Shown: positions 1 to 8,782, counted from the stretch's first letter. The stretch: DNA of 64,000 bases from an uncultured Naasia sp. (GCA_913778905.1 CAJYYA010000008.1:62001-126000), one strand, 5' to 3'. Notes: a model not told the origin generated them from the sequence alone. Numbers and translations are program-made.

Positions 1-1
1 C

Positions 2-478
2 CGACTCGCCGACAGCTACGTCGGCAGAGGCGAAGACGGCCGGTACACCTCGAACTTCTTCCAGGCGTTCCTCGCGATCAGCTGCATCGACTATCCGGTC
101 GAACGCGACCCCGCTGTGCTGGCGGAGCAGGCGTCACAGCTCGCCGCGGTCGATCCCTTCGCCGACGAGGCGGGGGCGACCGATGCCGAGGGCGATGTCG
201 TCTGCCAGCAGTGGCCCTACGAGTTCAGCGGGACGCCCGCGGCGGCGGTGACGGGCGCCGGTGCGGCTCCGGTGCTGGTCGTAGGCACGACCGGAGACCC
301 GGCCACCCCCTACCAGTGGGCGGTGTCGCTCAGCGAGCAGCTGCAGAGCGGACACCTCCTGACCCGGGTCGGGGAGGGTCACCTCGCTTACACATCCGGC
401 GATCCCTGCGTGATCTCCGCGGTGGACGCCTATCTCATCGAGGGCACTGTCCCGGAAGAGGGCACTCGGTGTTCTTAG
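2..478 (+). CDS. TAP-like alpha/beta hydrolase (C-terminal part, cut by window edge)
   Basis: The reading frame is open from the left edge to a TAG stop and shows the last 158 residues. It fits the C-terminal TAP-like domain of secreted actinobacterial tripeptidyl-aminopeptidase-type alpha/beta hydrolases. A GTTGDPATPY segment carries the likely catalytic Asp and GEGHLAY the likely catalytic His, followed by a Cys-containing tail (DPCV and a terminal CS) typical of exported members. The nucleophile Ser, the signal peptide and any lipobox lie outside the window. The exact substrate (peptide or other ester/amide) cannot be told. Family fairly sure, function not. Confidence 0.75.
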   Translation, partial: RLADSYVGRGEDGRYTSNFFQAFLAISCIDYPVERDPAVLAEQASQLAAVDPFADEAGATDAEGDVVCQQWPYEFSGTPAAAVTGAGAAPVLVVGTTGDPATPYQWAVSLSEQLQSGHLLTRVGEGHLAYTSGDPCVISAVDAYLIEGTVPEEGTRCS

Positions 479-507
479 GTGTGCGCGACGAGGCCCTCCG
501 GATCGGC

Positions 508-513
508 TAGGCT
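508..513 (+). promoter_or_regulatory. -10 hexamer of tRNA-Thr
   Basis: TAGGCT lies about 30 nt upstream of the mature tRNA 5' end, which suits a -10 element with a short precursor leader. The inference rests on position and similarity to the other -10 boxes in the window. Confidence 0.5.
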
Positions 514-542
514 CTCCTGTCGTGCCGCTGTTAGTGGCGCAC

Positions 543-615
543 GCCGCCTTAGCTCAGTCGGCAGAGCGATTCACTCGTAATGAATAGGTCGTGGGTTCGA
601 TTCCCACAGGCGGCC
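543..615 (+). tRNA. tRNA-Thr (anticodon CGT)
   Basis: A complete cloverleaf can be folded by eye. The acceptor stem GCCGCCT pairs with AGGCGGC, the D arm is GCTC/GAGC, the anticodon stem ATTCA/TGAAT closes the loop CTCGTAA, and the T arm is GTGGG-TTCGATT-CCCAC. The anticodon CGT reads ACG (Thr). The CCA end is not encoded. The gene stands alone between the hydrolase and arsC and is followed by its own terminator. Confidence 0.95.
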
Positions 616-621
616 CGAAGT

Positions 622-658
622 CGAGAACCCCTGGTTTGCCGGGGGTTCTCGTCGTTTT
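622..658 (+). terminator. Intrinsic terminator after tRNA-Thr
   Basis: CGAGAACCCC and GGGGTTCTCG form a 10-bp stem with a 10-nt loop, followed by the T-rich tail TCGTTTT. This is the clearest canonical intrinsic terminator in the window. Confidence 0.85.
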
Positions 659-674
659 GGGAGAGAATGCTCCT

Positions 675-1079
675 ATGAGCGATCGTCCGTCCGTCCTTTT
701 CGTCTGCGTCCACAACGCCGGGCGGTCGCAGATGGCGGCCGGCTACCTCACCGCCCTCTCGGGTGGCCGGATCGATGTGCTCTCCGCCGGATCCGAACCG
801 CGAGAGCATCTGAACCCCGTCGCCGTCGAGGCGATGGCCGAGGACGGAATCGACATCGCGGGGAACGTCCCGAAGGTGCTGACGACCGAGGCCGTGAAGG
901 GATCCGACGTGGTCATCACCATGGGGTGCGGTGACACGTGCCCCATCTTCCCGGGCAAGCGGTACGAGGACTGGGATCTGGTCGATCCGGCTGGTCAGGA
1001 CCTCGTCGTGGTCCGTCAGGTTCGTGACGACATCAAGCGCCGCGTCGAGGGTCTGATCGCCGACCTTCTGCCCGCCTGA
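675..1079 (+). CDS. arsC: Arsenate reductase, low-molecular-weight phosphatase type
   Basis: 134 residues, the usual length for this family. It would reduce arsenate to arsenite for export. The P-loop CVHNAGRS puts the nucleophile at Cys11 and its Arg at 17. MGCGDTCP gives Cys85 and Cys89, and DWDLVDPAGQ supplies the general acid Asp. This signature matches the actinobacterial branch that couples to mycothiol and mycoredoxin. The ATG at 675 was chosen because the P-loop then sits at residue 11 as in homologues; longer readings run back into the tRNA. No arsR or arsenite pump is adjacent, so it is a stand-alone copy. A phosphotyrosine phosphatase role is less likely because of the extra Cys pair. 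Confidence 0.88.
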   Translation: MSDRPSVLFVCVHNAGRSQMAAGYLTALSGGRIDVLSAGSEPREHLNPVAVEAMAEDGIDIAGNVPKVLTTEAVKGSDVVITMGCGDTCPIFPGKRYEDWDLVDPAGQDLVVVRQVRDDIKRRVEGLIADLLPA

Positions 1080-1240
1080 CCCTCGAATGGTGGGCCGCCC
1101 GCCGCGCGGGACCCCCAGAACACGGCTGATCAGACCCGGATTCCTTGCCGGGCCCGCGTGGCGTTCCTAGCCTGAGATGGCGCGATATCGGTCGTGCATT
1201 CGCGGGCCGCTAGGGATCCCGGCCGCGGTACGGGGGAGAC

Positions 1241-1933
1241 ATGCGGGCAACACGCTCGGCGGTTCTCGCCGTCGCCTGCGCCGCGACCGCCCTCGTCGCG
1301 ATCGCGGTTCTCGCCGTCTCACCCCTGCCCGATCGGGGCGCGGACGCGCCCGTGGGTCGAGCGAGCTCGGCGCTGGCGAGCGTGGTGGCCGACACCTGCG
1401 TCGCGAATAGCGGAAGCGACGCCTCGGATCTCTCCCCGCAGGTCGCCGCCTCGGTGCAACCCGGTTCGTCCGACTCGGTGGCGACACGGGCCGACGGGGC
1501 CATCGTGGGTACCTCCGGCGACGATCTCGCGGCATTCGCGGCCGCGTTCAACAGCCTCCGGACGGCAGCGTGCGCGGATGCGCTTCCGCTCGCGAATTTC
1601 CGCATTGATCCCTGCCTCGAAGAGCACCTCTTCTGGATCGCCGAAGACCCGAGCACCGACCCGGGGAGCGCCTGGCGCGGTCGCGGCGCCGTCCGGAGCG
1701 ACGGAGCGCCCGAGACCGGCTGCGCGGGCAGCCTGGCGGGGGGTTTCGGGGACACTGCGGCGTCGGTGGCGGCGAAGTGGTGGGCGTCGCCCGCTCATCG
1801 ACTGGTGTTGTTCCGCCCGGATGCGGCGACCGACGCGGCCGATGCGTGCATCGACTTCGCGATGGTGCACGGGGGTGTCCCCAACGAGACCCATGATTTC
1901 GTCCGGGCATCGGCCCGGTGGCGCGACTGCTGA
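1241..1933 (+). CDS. Secreted CAP-superfamily-like protein
   Basis: 230 residues with an N-terminal signal/anchor segment (residues 4-27, rich in Ala and Val). After a low-complexity Ser/Ala linker, the region from about residue 90 has a CAP/SCP-like pattern: a helix starting AAFNSLRTAACADALPL, a DPCLEEHLFWIAED segment, and AAKWWASPAHRLVLFRP near the C-terminus. Several Cys residues suggest disulfides outside the cell. The His/Glu cavity residues of classical CAP proteins are not all recognisable, so it may be degenerate. Start chosen because a GGGGGAGAC ribosome-binding site precedes this ATG. Function unknown. Confidence 0.55.
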   Translation: MRATRSAVLAVACAATALVAIAVLAVSPLPDRGADAPVGRASSALASVVADTCVANSGSDASDLSPQVAASVQPGSSDSVATRADGAIVGTSGDDLAAFAAAFNSLRTAACADALPLANFRIDPCLEEHLFWIAEDPSTDPGSAWRGRGAVRSDGAPETGCAGSLAGGFGDTAASVAAKWWASPAHRLVLFRPDAATDAADACIDFAMVHGGVPNETHDFVRASARWRDC

Positions 1934-1947
1934 CACCGTCTGTCAGC
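1929..1947 (+). terminator. Small hairpin at the stop of the CAP-like gene
   Basis: GCTGACA and TGTCAGC pair across a CCGTC loop and overlap the stop codon. The stem is short and has no T tail, so termination is only possible. Confidence 0.35.
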
Positions 1948-2009
1948 GGCAGCGTCTACGCTCACCCGGAGGCTGCACGGTAGCGGCCCCGCGCACGAGG
2001 GAGAGCTAG

Positions 2010-3002
2010 ATGGCCGTCCGATGGGGAATCCTGGCAACCGGGGGCATCGCCTCCGCATTCGTCGACGATCTGCGCGTCGCGGGCGCGACCGTGCAGGCCG
2101 TGGGCAGCCGGAGCCAGGAGTCGGCCGACCGGTTCGCCGAGAAGCACGGTATCCCCACCTCGCACCCGACGTACGCCGATCTCGTGAACGATCCCGAGGT
2201 CGACATCGTCTACATCGCGACCCCGCATCCGGGCCACGTCGACGCCGCGATCCTCGCTCTCGAGGCGGGTACTCACGTCCTGCTCGAGAAGCCCTTCACA
2301 CTGAACGCGGCTGAGGCCGAGCGCATCGTGGCTCTGGCCGAGGAGAAGGGACTCTTCGTTCTCGAGGCCATGTGGACGCGCTTCCTGCCCCACATCCGCC
2401 GCATCCACGAGATCGTGGAGGCCGGCACGATCGGCGAGGTGCGCTCGATTCTGGCGGACCACCAGCAGGACCTCCCGACCGACCCGTCGCACCGGCTGCA
2501 GAACCCGGATCTCGGCGGCGGGGCGCTCCTCGACCTCGGCATCTACCCGGTGTCGTTCGCCATCGACTTCCTCGGTCTTCCCAGCCGTATCGAGGCGGTC
2601 GCCGCCAAGACGGCGACGGGTGTCGACCGGCAGACCGCGATCATCTTCGAGCACGGTGACGGAGCCCAGTCGGTGCTGCACACGTCCCTCGACACCCGTG
2701 GCCCCAACCGCGCTGTCATCGTCGGCAGCGAGGGCCGGATCGAGATCGACGCCGTCTGGTACTCCCCCACGTCGTTCACCGTATTCGACCGTGCGGGTCA
2801 CAAGATCGAGCGCTTCGACGGATCGGTGGAGGGCAACGGCCGCCAGTTCCAGGCGATCGAGGCGGAGCGCCTCATCGAACAGGGCGAGACGCAGAGCCCC
2901 CTGATCACGCCGCGGGACTCGGTCGCGATCATGGGCGTGCTCGACCGGATCCGCGACCAGATCGGTCTCGTCTACCCGGGCGAGATCACCTCCATCGACT
3001 GA
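2010..3002 (+). CDS. Gfo/Idh/MocA family NAD(P)-dependent oxidoreductase
   Basis: 330 residues, standard family length. The N-terminal Rossmann half begins WGILATGGIASAFVDDL; next come the conserved ATPHPGHVD and LLEKPF stretches (EKP Lys) and an EAMWTRFLP segment typical of the dehydrogenases resembling trans-1,2-dihydrobenzene-1,2-diol dehydrogenase. GGGALLDLGIYPVSF contains the D-x-G-x-Y-P catalytic-site pattern. A GAGGGAG ribosome-binding site precedes the ATG, and TACGCT upstream could be its -10. Probably oxidises or reduces a sugar or polyol; the neighbours do not specify it. Confidence 0.85.
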   Translation: MAVRWGILATGGIASAFVDDLRVAGATVQAVGSRSQESADRFAEKHGIPTSHPTYADLVNDPEVDIVYIATPHPGHVDAAILALEAGTHVLLEKPFTLNAAEAERIVALAEEKGLFVLEAMWTRFLPHIRRIHEIVEAGTIGEVRSILADHQQDLPTDPSHRLQNPDLGGGALLDLGIYPVSFAIDFLGLPSRIEAVAAKTATGVDRQTAIIFEHGDGAQSVLHTSLDTRGPNRAVIVGSEGRIEIDAVWYSPTSFTVFDRAGHKIERFDGSVEGNGRQFQAIEAERLIEQGETQSPLITPRDSVAIMGVLDRIRDQIGLVYPGEITSID

Positions 3003-3017
3003 CGCCGGGCCGCTTCG

Positions 3018-3023
3018 TAGACT
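3018..3023 (+). promoter_or_regulatory. -10 of leaderless dacB transcript
   Basis: TAGACT ends 6 nt before the ATG at 3030, so transcription would begin at the start codon. No Shine-Dalgarno sequence is present. Confidence 0.55.
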
Positions 3024-3029
3024 TGAGCG

Positions 3030-4487
3030 ATGTCCGACATCCGTCCCCGTCAGCACCGCCGGTCGCGGGCGCGTCGGCGACGGACCACGATCGTCGTCGC
3101 GGGCGCGGCGGCCTACCTGCTCGTGCTCGCGGGTGCGGGATGGGCGGGATCCGCTGTCGCGCGCAGCGGTCAGGCAGGGGACTCCGATGCCTCTCGCGTC
3201 GCGGCGGTCGCCCCGACGCCGTCGGCGACGCCTGCCGCGACCACGGAGCCGCGCGCCGTGCCGGCCGAGCCCGTCGGCGCCTCCCGCCTGCGGACCTGTT
3301 CCGTGGCGGAGGAGGCCGCCGACTCGCGATTGGCGCAGTTCCAGGCGCAGGTCGTCCGCGCCGACACCGGCGAGGTGCTCTACGACCGCGGTGGATCCAC
3401 GCCGTCTCGAACCGCCAGCGTGCTGAAGGTCCTGACCACGGCCGCCGCCCTGTCGGTGCTCGGGCCTGACCACCGGCTCACGACCGCGGTGGTGCGTGGG
3501 AGTGAGCCGGGCCAGGTCGTCCTCGTCGGGGGCGGCGATCCCACGCTCTCGCGAACCTCCTCGGGCGAGGAGACGGCCTACGCGGGGGCGCCTCATCTCG
3601 ACGATCTCGCGGGTCAGGTGCGGGCGGCATGGGAGAGCGACCCGGCCACAGCCGGTACCCCGATCACCTCCCTCGTAGTCGACGCGAGCCGCTACTCGGG
3701 AACCGACTGGCTCCCCAGCTGGTCGCGGGCGGAATTGACCGGGGGGTACATGCCCGAGATCACCGCCCTGATGGTCGATGGCGATCGGGACAACCCCTAC
3801 CGCAACACGTCGGCGCGGAGCGACGATCCCGTCGGTCGCGCGGGTCAGGCCTTCGCGGACGCCCTCGGCGGGGGCATCTCGGTCGGACCGGGTACGGCCC
3901 CCTCGGGAGCGGCCCGACTCGGCGCGGTGCAGTCGCAACCCGTCTCGACGCTGGTTCAGCAGACGCTCATCGTGTCCGACAACACGATCGCCGAGGCACT
4001 GGCCCGGGAGACGGCCATCGCACAAGGCGCGGGCAGCGGTTTCGACGCGTTGCAGAGGGGCGTGACGGCCGGGCTGTCGGTGTACGGGCTCGACACGTCG
4101 GCGCTCCGCATCGTCGACGGGTCGGGGCTCAGCCCCGAGAACGCGGTGCCGCCGTCGTACGTGACGTCGTTGTTCCGCAAGGTGGCAGCGCGCGAGGGCG
4201 CGTTGGGCTACCTCTACGACGGCCTCCCCGTCTCCGGCGAGACCGGGTCGTTGAGCTACTCCGATCGTTTCGCGGGGGCGAGCTCCCGGGCGGACGGCGC
4301 CGTTCATGCCAAGACGGGGTGGATCGACGACGGGTACTCGCTCGCGGGCATCATCGACGCCGCCGACGGCACCCGACTCACCTTCGCCGTCTACGCCCTG
4401 GGGGACGTGACGGACGATGCCAAGCAGGCTATCGATGCCCTGACGGCCGCGTTCTGGGACTGCGGCGACAACCTCGCCAACCTCTGA
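3030..4487 (+). CDS. dacB: D-alanyl-D-alanine carboxypeptidase/endopeptidase, class C PBP4 type (S13)
   Basis: 485 residues. A basic cytoplasmic head is followed by one membrane segment (about residues 20-42) and a Thr/Pro/Ala-rich linker, then the serine-peptidase domain outside the cell. The three penicillin-binding motifs are all present: SVLK with nucleophile Ser130 and Lys133, SDN at 316-318, and KTG at 428-430. It would trim or cleave peptidoglycan stem peptides. In mycobacteria dacB-type genes sit near tilS/hpt/ftsH; here it lies alone between an oxidoreductase and pncA. The start is fixed by the leaderless -10 box. Confidence 0.9.
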   Translation: MSDIRPRQHRRSRARRRRTTIVVAGAAAYLLVLAGAGWAGSAVARSGQAGDSDASRVAAVAPTPSATPAATTEPRAVPAEPVGASRLRTCSVAEEAADSRLAQFQAQVVRADTGEVLYDRGGSTPSRTASVLKVLTTAAALSVLGPDHRLTTAVVRGSEPGQVVLVGGGDPTLSRTSSGEETAYAGAPHLDDLAGQVRAAWESDPATAGTPITSLVVDASRYSGTDWLPSWSRAELTGGYMPEITALMVDGDRDNPYRNTSARSDDPVGRAGQAFADALGGGISVGPGTAPSGAARLGAVQSQPVSTLVQQTLIVSDNTIAEALARETAIAQGAGSGFDALQRGVTAGLSVYGLDTSALRIVDGSGLSPENAVPPSYVTSLFRKVAAREGALGYLYDGLPVSGETGSLSYSDRFAGASSRADGAVHAKTGWIDDGYSLAGIIDAADGTRLTFAVYALGDVTDDAKQAIDALTAAFWDCGDNLANL

Positions 4488-4542
4488 CGGGTCTCTCCGG
4501 GACCCGCGAGCTCATCCCTGCTTCTCTGGGAGACGCCGCTCC

Positions 4543-4548
4543 TACAAT
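4543..4548 (+). promoter_or_regulatory. -10 of leaderless pncA transcript
   Basis: TACAAT ends 7 nt before the ATG at 4556. It is among the closest matches to a consensus -10 in the window. Confidence 0.6.
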
Positions 4549-4555
4549 CGACCGC

Positions 4556-5134
4556 ATGACTCGTGCGCTCTTCATCGTGGACGTCCAGAACGACTTCACC
4601 GAGGGCGGCGCCCTCGCGGTGCAGGGCGGTGCCGCGGTGGCGCGGGCCGTCAGTCGCTACCTCGACGCGCACCATGCGGATTACGAACTCGTCTTCGCCT
4701 CACGCGACTGGCATCACGGGCACACCGACAACGGCGGTCACTTCGCCGCCGACGGCGAGCCCGATTACGTCGACACCTGGCCGGTCCACTGCGTCGCCGG
4801 AACGCCCGGCGCCGACTACCACCCCGATCTCGACCTCGACGAGATCGATTTCCACATCCACAAGGGTCAGGGGGTCCCCGCCTACTCGATCTACGAGGGG
4901 ACCACCGAGGACGGTGAGTCGGTCCGCGATCTCATCGAGCGTCACGGCGTCGAGCAGATCGATCTCGTCGGACTCGCCACGGACTACTGCGTCAGAGCGT
5001 CGGCGATCGATGCCCACGAGCACGGCAAGCGGGTCCGCGTGCTGACCGACCTGGTCGCGGGCGTCGCAGCGGAATCGAGCGAGAGGGCCCTTCGCGAGCT
5101 CGAAGCGCGGGGCGTCGAGCTCGCCCACTCGTGA
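4556..5134 (+). CDS. pncA: Nicotinamidase (isochorismatase fold)
   Basis: 192 residues, normal length. Hydrolyses nicotinamide to nicotinic acid in NAD salvage. The Asp-Lys-Cys triad is visible: Asp9 in IVDVQNDF, Lys103 in HKGQ and Cys145 in ATDYCVRAS. SRDWHHGH supplies metal-site Asp51 and His53. The start follows the TACAAT box directly; a longer in-frame reading from upstream would only be read-through of another frame of dacB. Transcribed alone, with gabD following under a separate promoter. Confidence 0.93.
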   Translation: MTRALFIVDVQNDFTEGGALAVQGGAAVARAVSRYLDAHHADYELVFASRDWHHGHTDNGGHFAADGEPDYVDTWPVHCVAGTPGADYHPDLDLDEIDFHIHKGQGVPAYSIYEGTTEDGESVRDLIERHGVEQIDLVGLATDYCVRASAIDAHEHGKRVRVLTDLVAGVAAESSERALRELEARGVELAHS

Positions 5135-5258
5135 GCGAGTCCCGGTGGTCGAGCAGACAGGCATCGATGCCCGCTCGACATCGGAGTATGTCGCGCGGGC
5201 ATAAGGCTGTCCGTGGCTGTGGCTACGCTGAAACGCGAACCTCTCGAAGGAGCCTGAC

Positions 5259-6737
5259 ATGTCGGTCGACACCGCCGCCGAGCACCGCTTGCTCGCATCC
5301 GTTCCCACGCAGCTGCTCATCGGCTCGGATTGGGTCGACGGATCGGCCGGGGGCACCTTCACGGTCAAGGACCCCTCGACCGGCGACGATCTGCTGACGA
5401 TCGCCGACGCGACGCCCGAAGACGGCATCCGCGCTCTCGACGCGGCGGTCGACGCTGCGGACGCGTGGGCCGCGACCCCGTCGCGCACCCGCTCGAACAT
5501 CCTCCGCAAGGCCTTCGACCTGGTCCAGGAGCGAGCGGAGGACTTCGCGCTCCTCATGACGCTCGAGATGGGCAAGCCGCTGGCCGAGGCGCGCGGCGAG
5601 GTGGCCTACGGCTCCGAGTTCCTGCGGTGGTTCTCCGAGGAGGCCGTCCGCATTTCGGGTCGTTATCAGGCCAACCCGGAGGGCACCGGGCGCTCCATCG
5701 TCACCCAGCACCCCGTGGGCCCCTGCTTCTTCATCACGCCGTGGAACTTCCCGCTGGCCATGGCCACCCGAAAGATCGCGCCCGCGCTGGCGGCCGGCTG
5801 CACCGTCGTCGTCAAGCCGGCGGAACTCACCCCGCTCACGACCCTGTTGCTCGGGCAGGTGTTCCGCGAGGCCGGGCTGCCCGACGGTGTGCTCAACATC
5901 ATCACCACCACGAGCTCGAAGGCCGTGTCCTCGCCGATCCTGGACGACCCGCGCCTGCGGAAGCTCAGCTTCACGGGTTCGACTCCCGTCGGTGTCTCGC
6001 TCATGCAGCAGGCCGCGAAGAACGTCCTCCGCACGTCCATGGAGCTCGGCGGCAACGCCCCGTTCCTCGTCTTCGAGGATGCCGACATGGACAAGGCCGT
6101 CGAGGGCGCGCTTCTCGCGAAGTTCCGCAACATCGGCGAGGCCTGCACCGCGGCCAACCGGTTCCTGGTCCACGAGTCGGTGGCCGAGGACTTCACGGCC
6201 CGCATCACCGCGGCGGTCAAGGAGTTCCGGATCGGCCGCGGGACGGAGGACGGCGTCCGCATCGGCCCCCTGATCAACGAGTCCGCCGTCACCAAGGCGA
6301 AGGAGCTCGTCGACGACGCGGTCCGGCGCGGAGCCACGCTCGAGACGGGTGGATCGGCCGTCGACGGGCCGGGCACGTTCTACGAGCCCACCGTCGTCTC
6401 GGGCGTGGTCGCCGGCAGCGACATCCTGCGCAACGAGATCTTCGGACCCGTCGTATCGATCACGACGTTCCGCGACGAGGATGAGGCTGTCGCCCTCGCG
6501 AACGACACCGAGTACGGTCTCGTCTCCTACGCGTTCACGCAGAACCTGGCCCGCGGGCAGCGTCTCATCGAGCGGCTCAAGACCGGCATGATGGGGCTCA
6601 ACGTCGGCGTCATCTCGAACGCCTCGGCCCCCTTCGGCGGCGTGAAGCAGTCGGGCATCGGCCGCGAGGGCGGCCTCGAGGGCATCCACGAGTACCTCGA
6701 CACGAAGTACACGATGACCCCGAACCCCTTCGCCTGA
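5259..6737 (+). CDS. gabD: NAD(P)+-dependent succinate-semialdehyde-type dehydrogenase
   Basis: 492 residues of the aldehyde dehydrogenase superfamily. Catalytic Cys296 lies in GEACTAANRF, Glu262 in MELGGNAPF and Asn163 in TPWNFP. The LTLEMGKPLAEARGE and FGGVKQSGIGREGG stretches are those of the GabD group, which oxidises succinate semialdehyde to succinate. A GAAGGAG ribosome-binding site 6 nt before the ATG fixes the start, and TACGCT at 5224-5229 is a likely -10 for a leadered mRNA. No gabT is adjacent, so the true aldehyde could differ. The stop runs almost directly into a family A palindrome. Confidence 0.85.
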   Translation: MSVDTAAEHRLLASVPTQLLIGSDWVDGSAGGTFTVKDPSTGDDLLTIADATPEDGIRALDAAVDAADAWAATPSRTRSNILRKAFDLVQERAEDFALLMTLEMGKPLAEARGEVAYGSEFLRWFSEEAVRISGRYQANPEGTGRSIVTQHPVGPCFFITPWNFPLAMATRKIAPALAAGCTVVVKPAELTPLTTLLLGQVFREAGLPDGVLNIITTTSSKAVSSPILDDPRLRKLSFTGSTPVGVSLMQQAAKNVLRTSMELGGNAPFLVFEDADMDKAVEGALLAKFRNIGEACTAANRFLVHESVAEDFTARITAAVKEFRIGRGTEDGVRIGPLINESAVTKAKELVDDAVRRGATLETGGSAVDGPGTFYEPTVVSGVVAGSDILRNEIFGPVVSITTFRDEDEAVALANDTEYGLVSYAFTQNLARGQRLIERLKTGMMGLNVGVISNASAPFGGVKQSGIGREGGLEGIHEYLDTKYTMTPNPFA

Positions 6738-6741
6738 TCCG

Positions 6742-6826
6742 TCCCCCGCGACTGCTGAGTGTCGCGCCGATTGCGGTGGGTGCCACGCCCGCAGTGAGGG
6801 CGACACTCCGCAATCGGCGCGGATGG
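6742..6826. repeat. Family A palindromic repeat (copy 1)
   Basis: Built from the word GACTGCTGAGTGTCGC and its variant GATTGCGGAGTGTCG, present forward on the left and reverse-complemented on the right (CGACACTCCGCAATCGGCGC). It begins 5 nt after the gabD stop. Related copies lie near 23.5, 48.6 and 49.7 kb. It could act as a terminator or be a REP-like mobile palindrome. Confidence 0.75.
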
Positions 6827-6860
6827 AATACCACCGCACCAGGTTTGGTTGACACGTCAC

Positions 6861-7901
6861 ATGAAGCGTTTCGGAACCCTCTCGTTCGGCCACTACGGCC
6901 CTCTCGGTGGCGGCCACCACCTCAGTGCTCGCGACTCGATGTTGCAGGCCATCGATCTGGGTGTCGGGCTCGACGAACTGGGAGTGGACGGCATCGCCTT
7001 CCGCGTGCATCACTTCGCGCGCCAGCAGTCCTCGCCGATGCCGCTGCTCGCGGCCATCGCGGCGCGCACTGAACGTATCGAGGTCGGTACAGGCGTCATC
7101 GATATGCGTTACGAGAACCCGCTCTACCTCGCGGAGGAGGCCGCTGCGGTCGACCTCATCAGCGGCAACCGTCTGGCGCTCGGCGTGAGCCGGGGATCAC
7201 CCGAAACGGTCCAGCGCGGATACGAGGCGTTCGGGTACACCGGTTCGCAGGACGAGCGGGGTGCCGACATCGCGCGCGAGCACTTCGATCTGTTCCTCCG
7301 AGCCATCGAGGGCGAGGGCCTCGCGCAGGGCGACCCGAACAGCCCGTTCGGCGGCGGGACGGGCATGCAGGCGATCGAGCCGCAGTCGCCCGGATTGAAG
7401 TCCCGTGTCTGGTGGGGTGCGGGCAACAGCGCGTCCGCCGAGTGGGCGGGGACCACGGGCGTGAATCTGATGTCGTCGACGCTCCTCACCGAGGCGGACG
7501 GCACGCCGTTCGACGTGCTGCAGGCGCAGCAGATCGAGACTTTCCGCAATGCATGGAAGGCTGCCGGACACGCCGGTACGCCGCGCGTGTCGGTGAGCCG
7601 CAGCATCATCCCGATCACGACTGCCCAGGAGCAGATGTACTTCGGTGGTCGCCCCGGTTCCGATCAGATCGGCGTCATCGACGGCATCCGTTCGACGTTC
7701 GGCAAGACCTACGCGGACACCCCCGACCGTCTGGTCGAGCAGCTGCTCCGCGACGAGGCCGTCATGACGGCGGACACGCTGATGATCACGATCCCGAGTC
7801 AGCTGGGCGTGGACTTCAACCTGCGCCTCATGGAGTCGTTCGCGAAGTACGTTGCGCCGGCCCTCGGGTGGGAGCGCGCCGCCGCTCCCGCCGCGGTCTG
7901 A
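6861..7901 (+). CDS. LLM class flavin-dependent oxidoreductase
   Basis: 346 residues of the bacterial luciferase-like (TIM-barrel) monooxygenase family. Recognisable parts are the N-terminal RFGTLSFGHYGP, the RVHHFARQQSSPMPLLAAIAART segment, VGTGVIDMRYENPLYLAEEAAA and LALGVSRGSPE, which make up the flavin/F420-binding barrel. The ATG at 6861 gives the usual MKRFG start; a TTG at 6849, which would add four residues, follows a weak AGG and is the alternative. The substrate is unknown. No flavin reductase partner is adjacent. Confidence 0.85.
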   Translation: MKRFGTLSFGHYGPLGGGHHLSARDSMLQAIDLGVGLDELGVDGIAFRVHHFARQQSSPMPLLAAIAARTERIEVGTGVIDMRYENPLYLAEEAAAVDLISGNRLALGVSRGSPETVQRGYEAFGYTGSQDERGADIAREHFDLFLRAIEGEGLAQGDPNSPFGGGTGMQAIEPQSPGLKSRVWWGAGNSASAEWAGTTGVNLMSSTLLTEADGTPFDVLQAQQIETFRNAWKAAGHAGTPRVSVSRSIIPITTAQEQMYFGGRPGSDQIGVIDGIRSTFGKTYADTPDRLVEQLLRDEAVMTADTLMITIPSQLGVDFNLRLMESFAKYVAPALGWERAAAPAAV

Positions 7902-7936
7902 TCTGGCGGGATGTGGGGCCCCGGCCCCGCATGCCG

Positions 7937-7942
7937 CATGAT
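7937..7942 (+). promoter_or_regulatory. Possible -10 of leaderless hydrolase transcript
   Basis: CATGAT ends 6 nt before the ATG at 7949. The GGAGG between them abuts the ATG too closely to act as a ribosome-binding site for it. Confidence 0.4.
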
Positions 7943-7948
7943 CGGAGG

Positions 7949-8782
7949 ATGGAGCTCAGTCGCGAGGTCGTCATGGCCCTGGATGGGACCGAGCTCGCGG
8001 TCGCCGATACCGGCGGTGATCGGCCTCCGGTCATGCTGTTGCACGGCCTCGCCGGCAGCTCGCGCGAGCTGGAGGCGACGGCCGCCGCTCTCGCTGACGA
8101 GTGGCGGGTGATCCTGGTCGACCAGCGGGGGCACGGGCTCAGCACGCGTTGCCCGACCGATGTATCGCGGCATGCTTTCGTGGATGACGTGGTCGCCGTA
8201 GTCGAGGCATGTGCGACCGGTCAGCGGGTACTTCTGGTGGGTCAGTCGATGGGCGCGCACACGGCATTCATGACGGCCGCGTCTCGGCCGGACCTCATCG
8301 CCGGGCTGGTCATGCTCGAAGGACACGTGGACGGATCGGACCGGCCGGACGAGGCGGCCGAACTGGGGCGTTACTTCGCCTCGTGGCCCGTTCCGTTCCC
8401 CGATGAGACGGCGGCGAGGCAGTTCCTCGGCAGCGATCCGATCGTCGACGCGTGGGTCGCCGACTTCGACGAGGCCCCCGACGGGCTGCGGCCTCGCTTC
8501 GAAGCCGACGTCATGGAGCGCACGATCGCCGCCGTCCACGAGGCCCGGTGGGCCGAGTGGGAGCAGCTCGCGGTGCCCGTGCTGGCGGTCTTCGCCGAGC
8601 GCGGGATGTTCTCCGAGGAGCGGCGACAGGAGCTCATCCGGCGCAACCCGCGAGCCCACCGGGTGGACATCGCGGGCGCCGGTCACGACGCGCACCTCGA
8701 CTCGCACGACGCGTGGGTCGCGGTGCTGCGATCCGGTTTGCGCGACCTGGCCCTCAGGCGGGAGACGGAACCGGATCGATGA
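7949..8782 (+). CDS. Alpha/beta hydrolase
   Basis: 277 residues. Classical fold order: strand with LLHGLAGSSRE (oxyanion hole), DQRGHGLS, the nucleophile elbow GQSMGAH (Ser), and GAGHDAHLD with the catalytic His near the end. The acid is probably an Asp/Glu in the AVFAERGMF strand. The ATG at 7949 keeps the first beta strand REVVMALDGTELAV; ATG 7973 has a better-spaced GAGG but would lose that strand. The 3' end overlaps the convergent ASCH gene by 29 nt. Substrate unknown. Confidence 0.8.
   Translation: MELSREVVMALDGTELAVADTGGDRPPVMLLHGLAGSSRELEATAAALADEWRVILVDQRGHGLSTRCPTDVSRHAFVDDVVAVVEACATGQRVLLVGQSMGAHTAFMTAASRPDLIAGLVMLEGHVDGSDRPDEAAELGRYFASWPVPFPDETAARQFLGSDPIVDAWVADFDEAPDGLRPRFEADVMERTIAAVHEARWAEWEQLAVPVLAVFAERGMFSEERRQELIRRNPRAHRVDIAGAGHDAHLDSHDAWVAVLRSGLRDLALRRETEPDR

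Noticed and set aside
591-674. Longer arsC starting inside the tRNA gene
   Set aside because: It would read through the tRNA and its terminator; ATG 675 gives the family's normal length.
4489-4507. Hairpin CGGGTC...GACCCG after dacB as a terminator
   Set aside because: Stem of only six or seven pairs without a T tail; common by chance at this G+C content.
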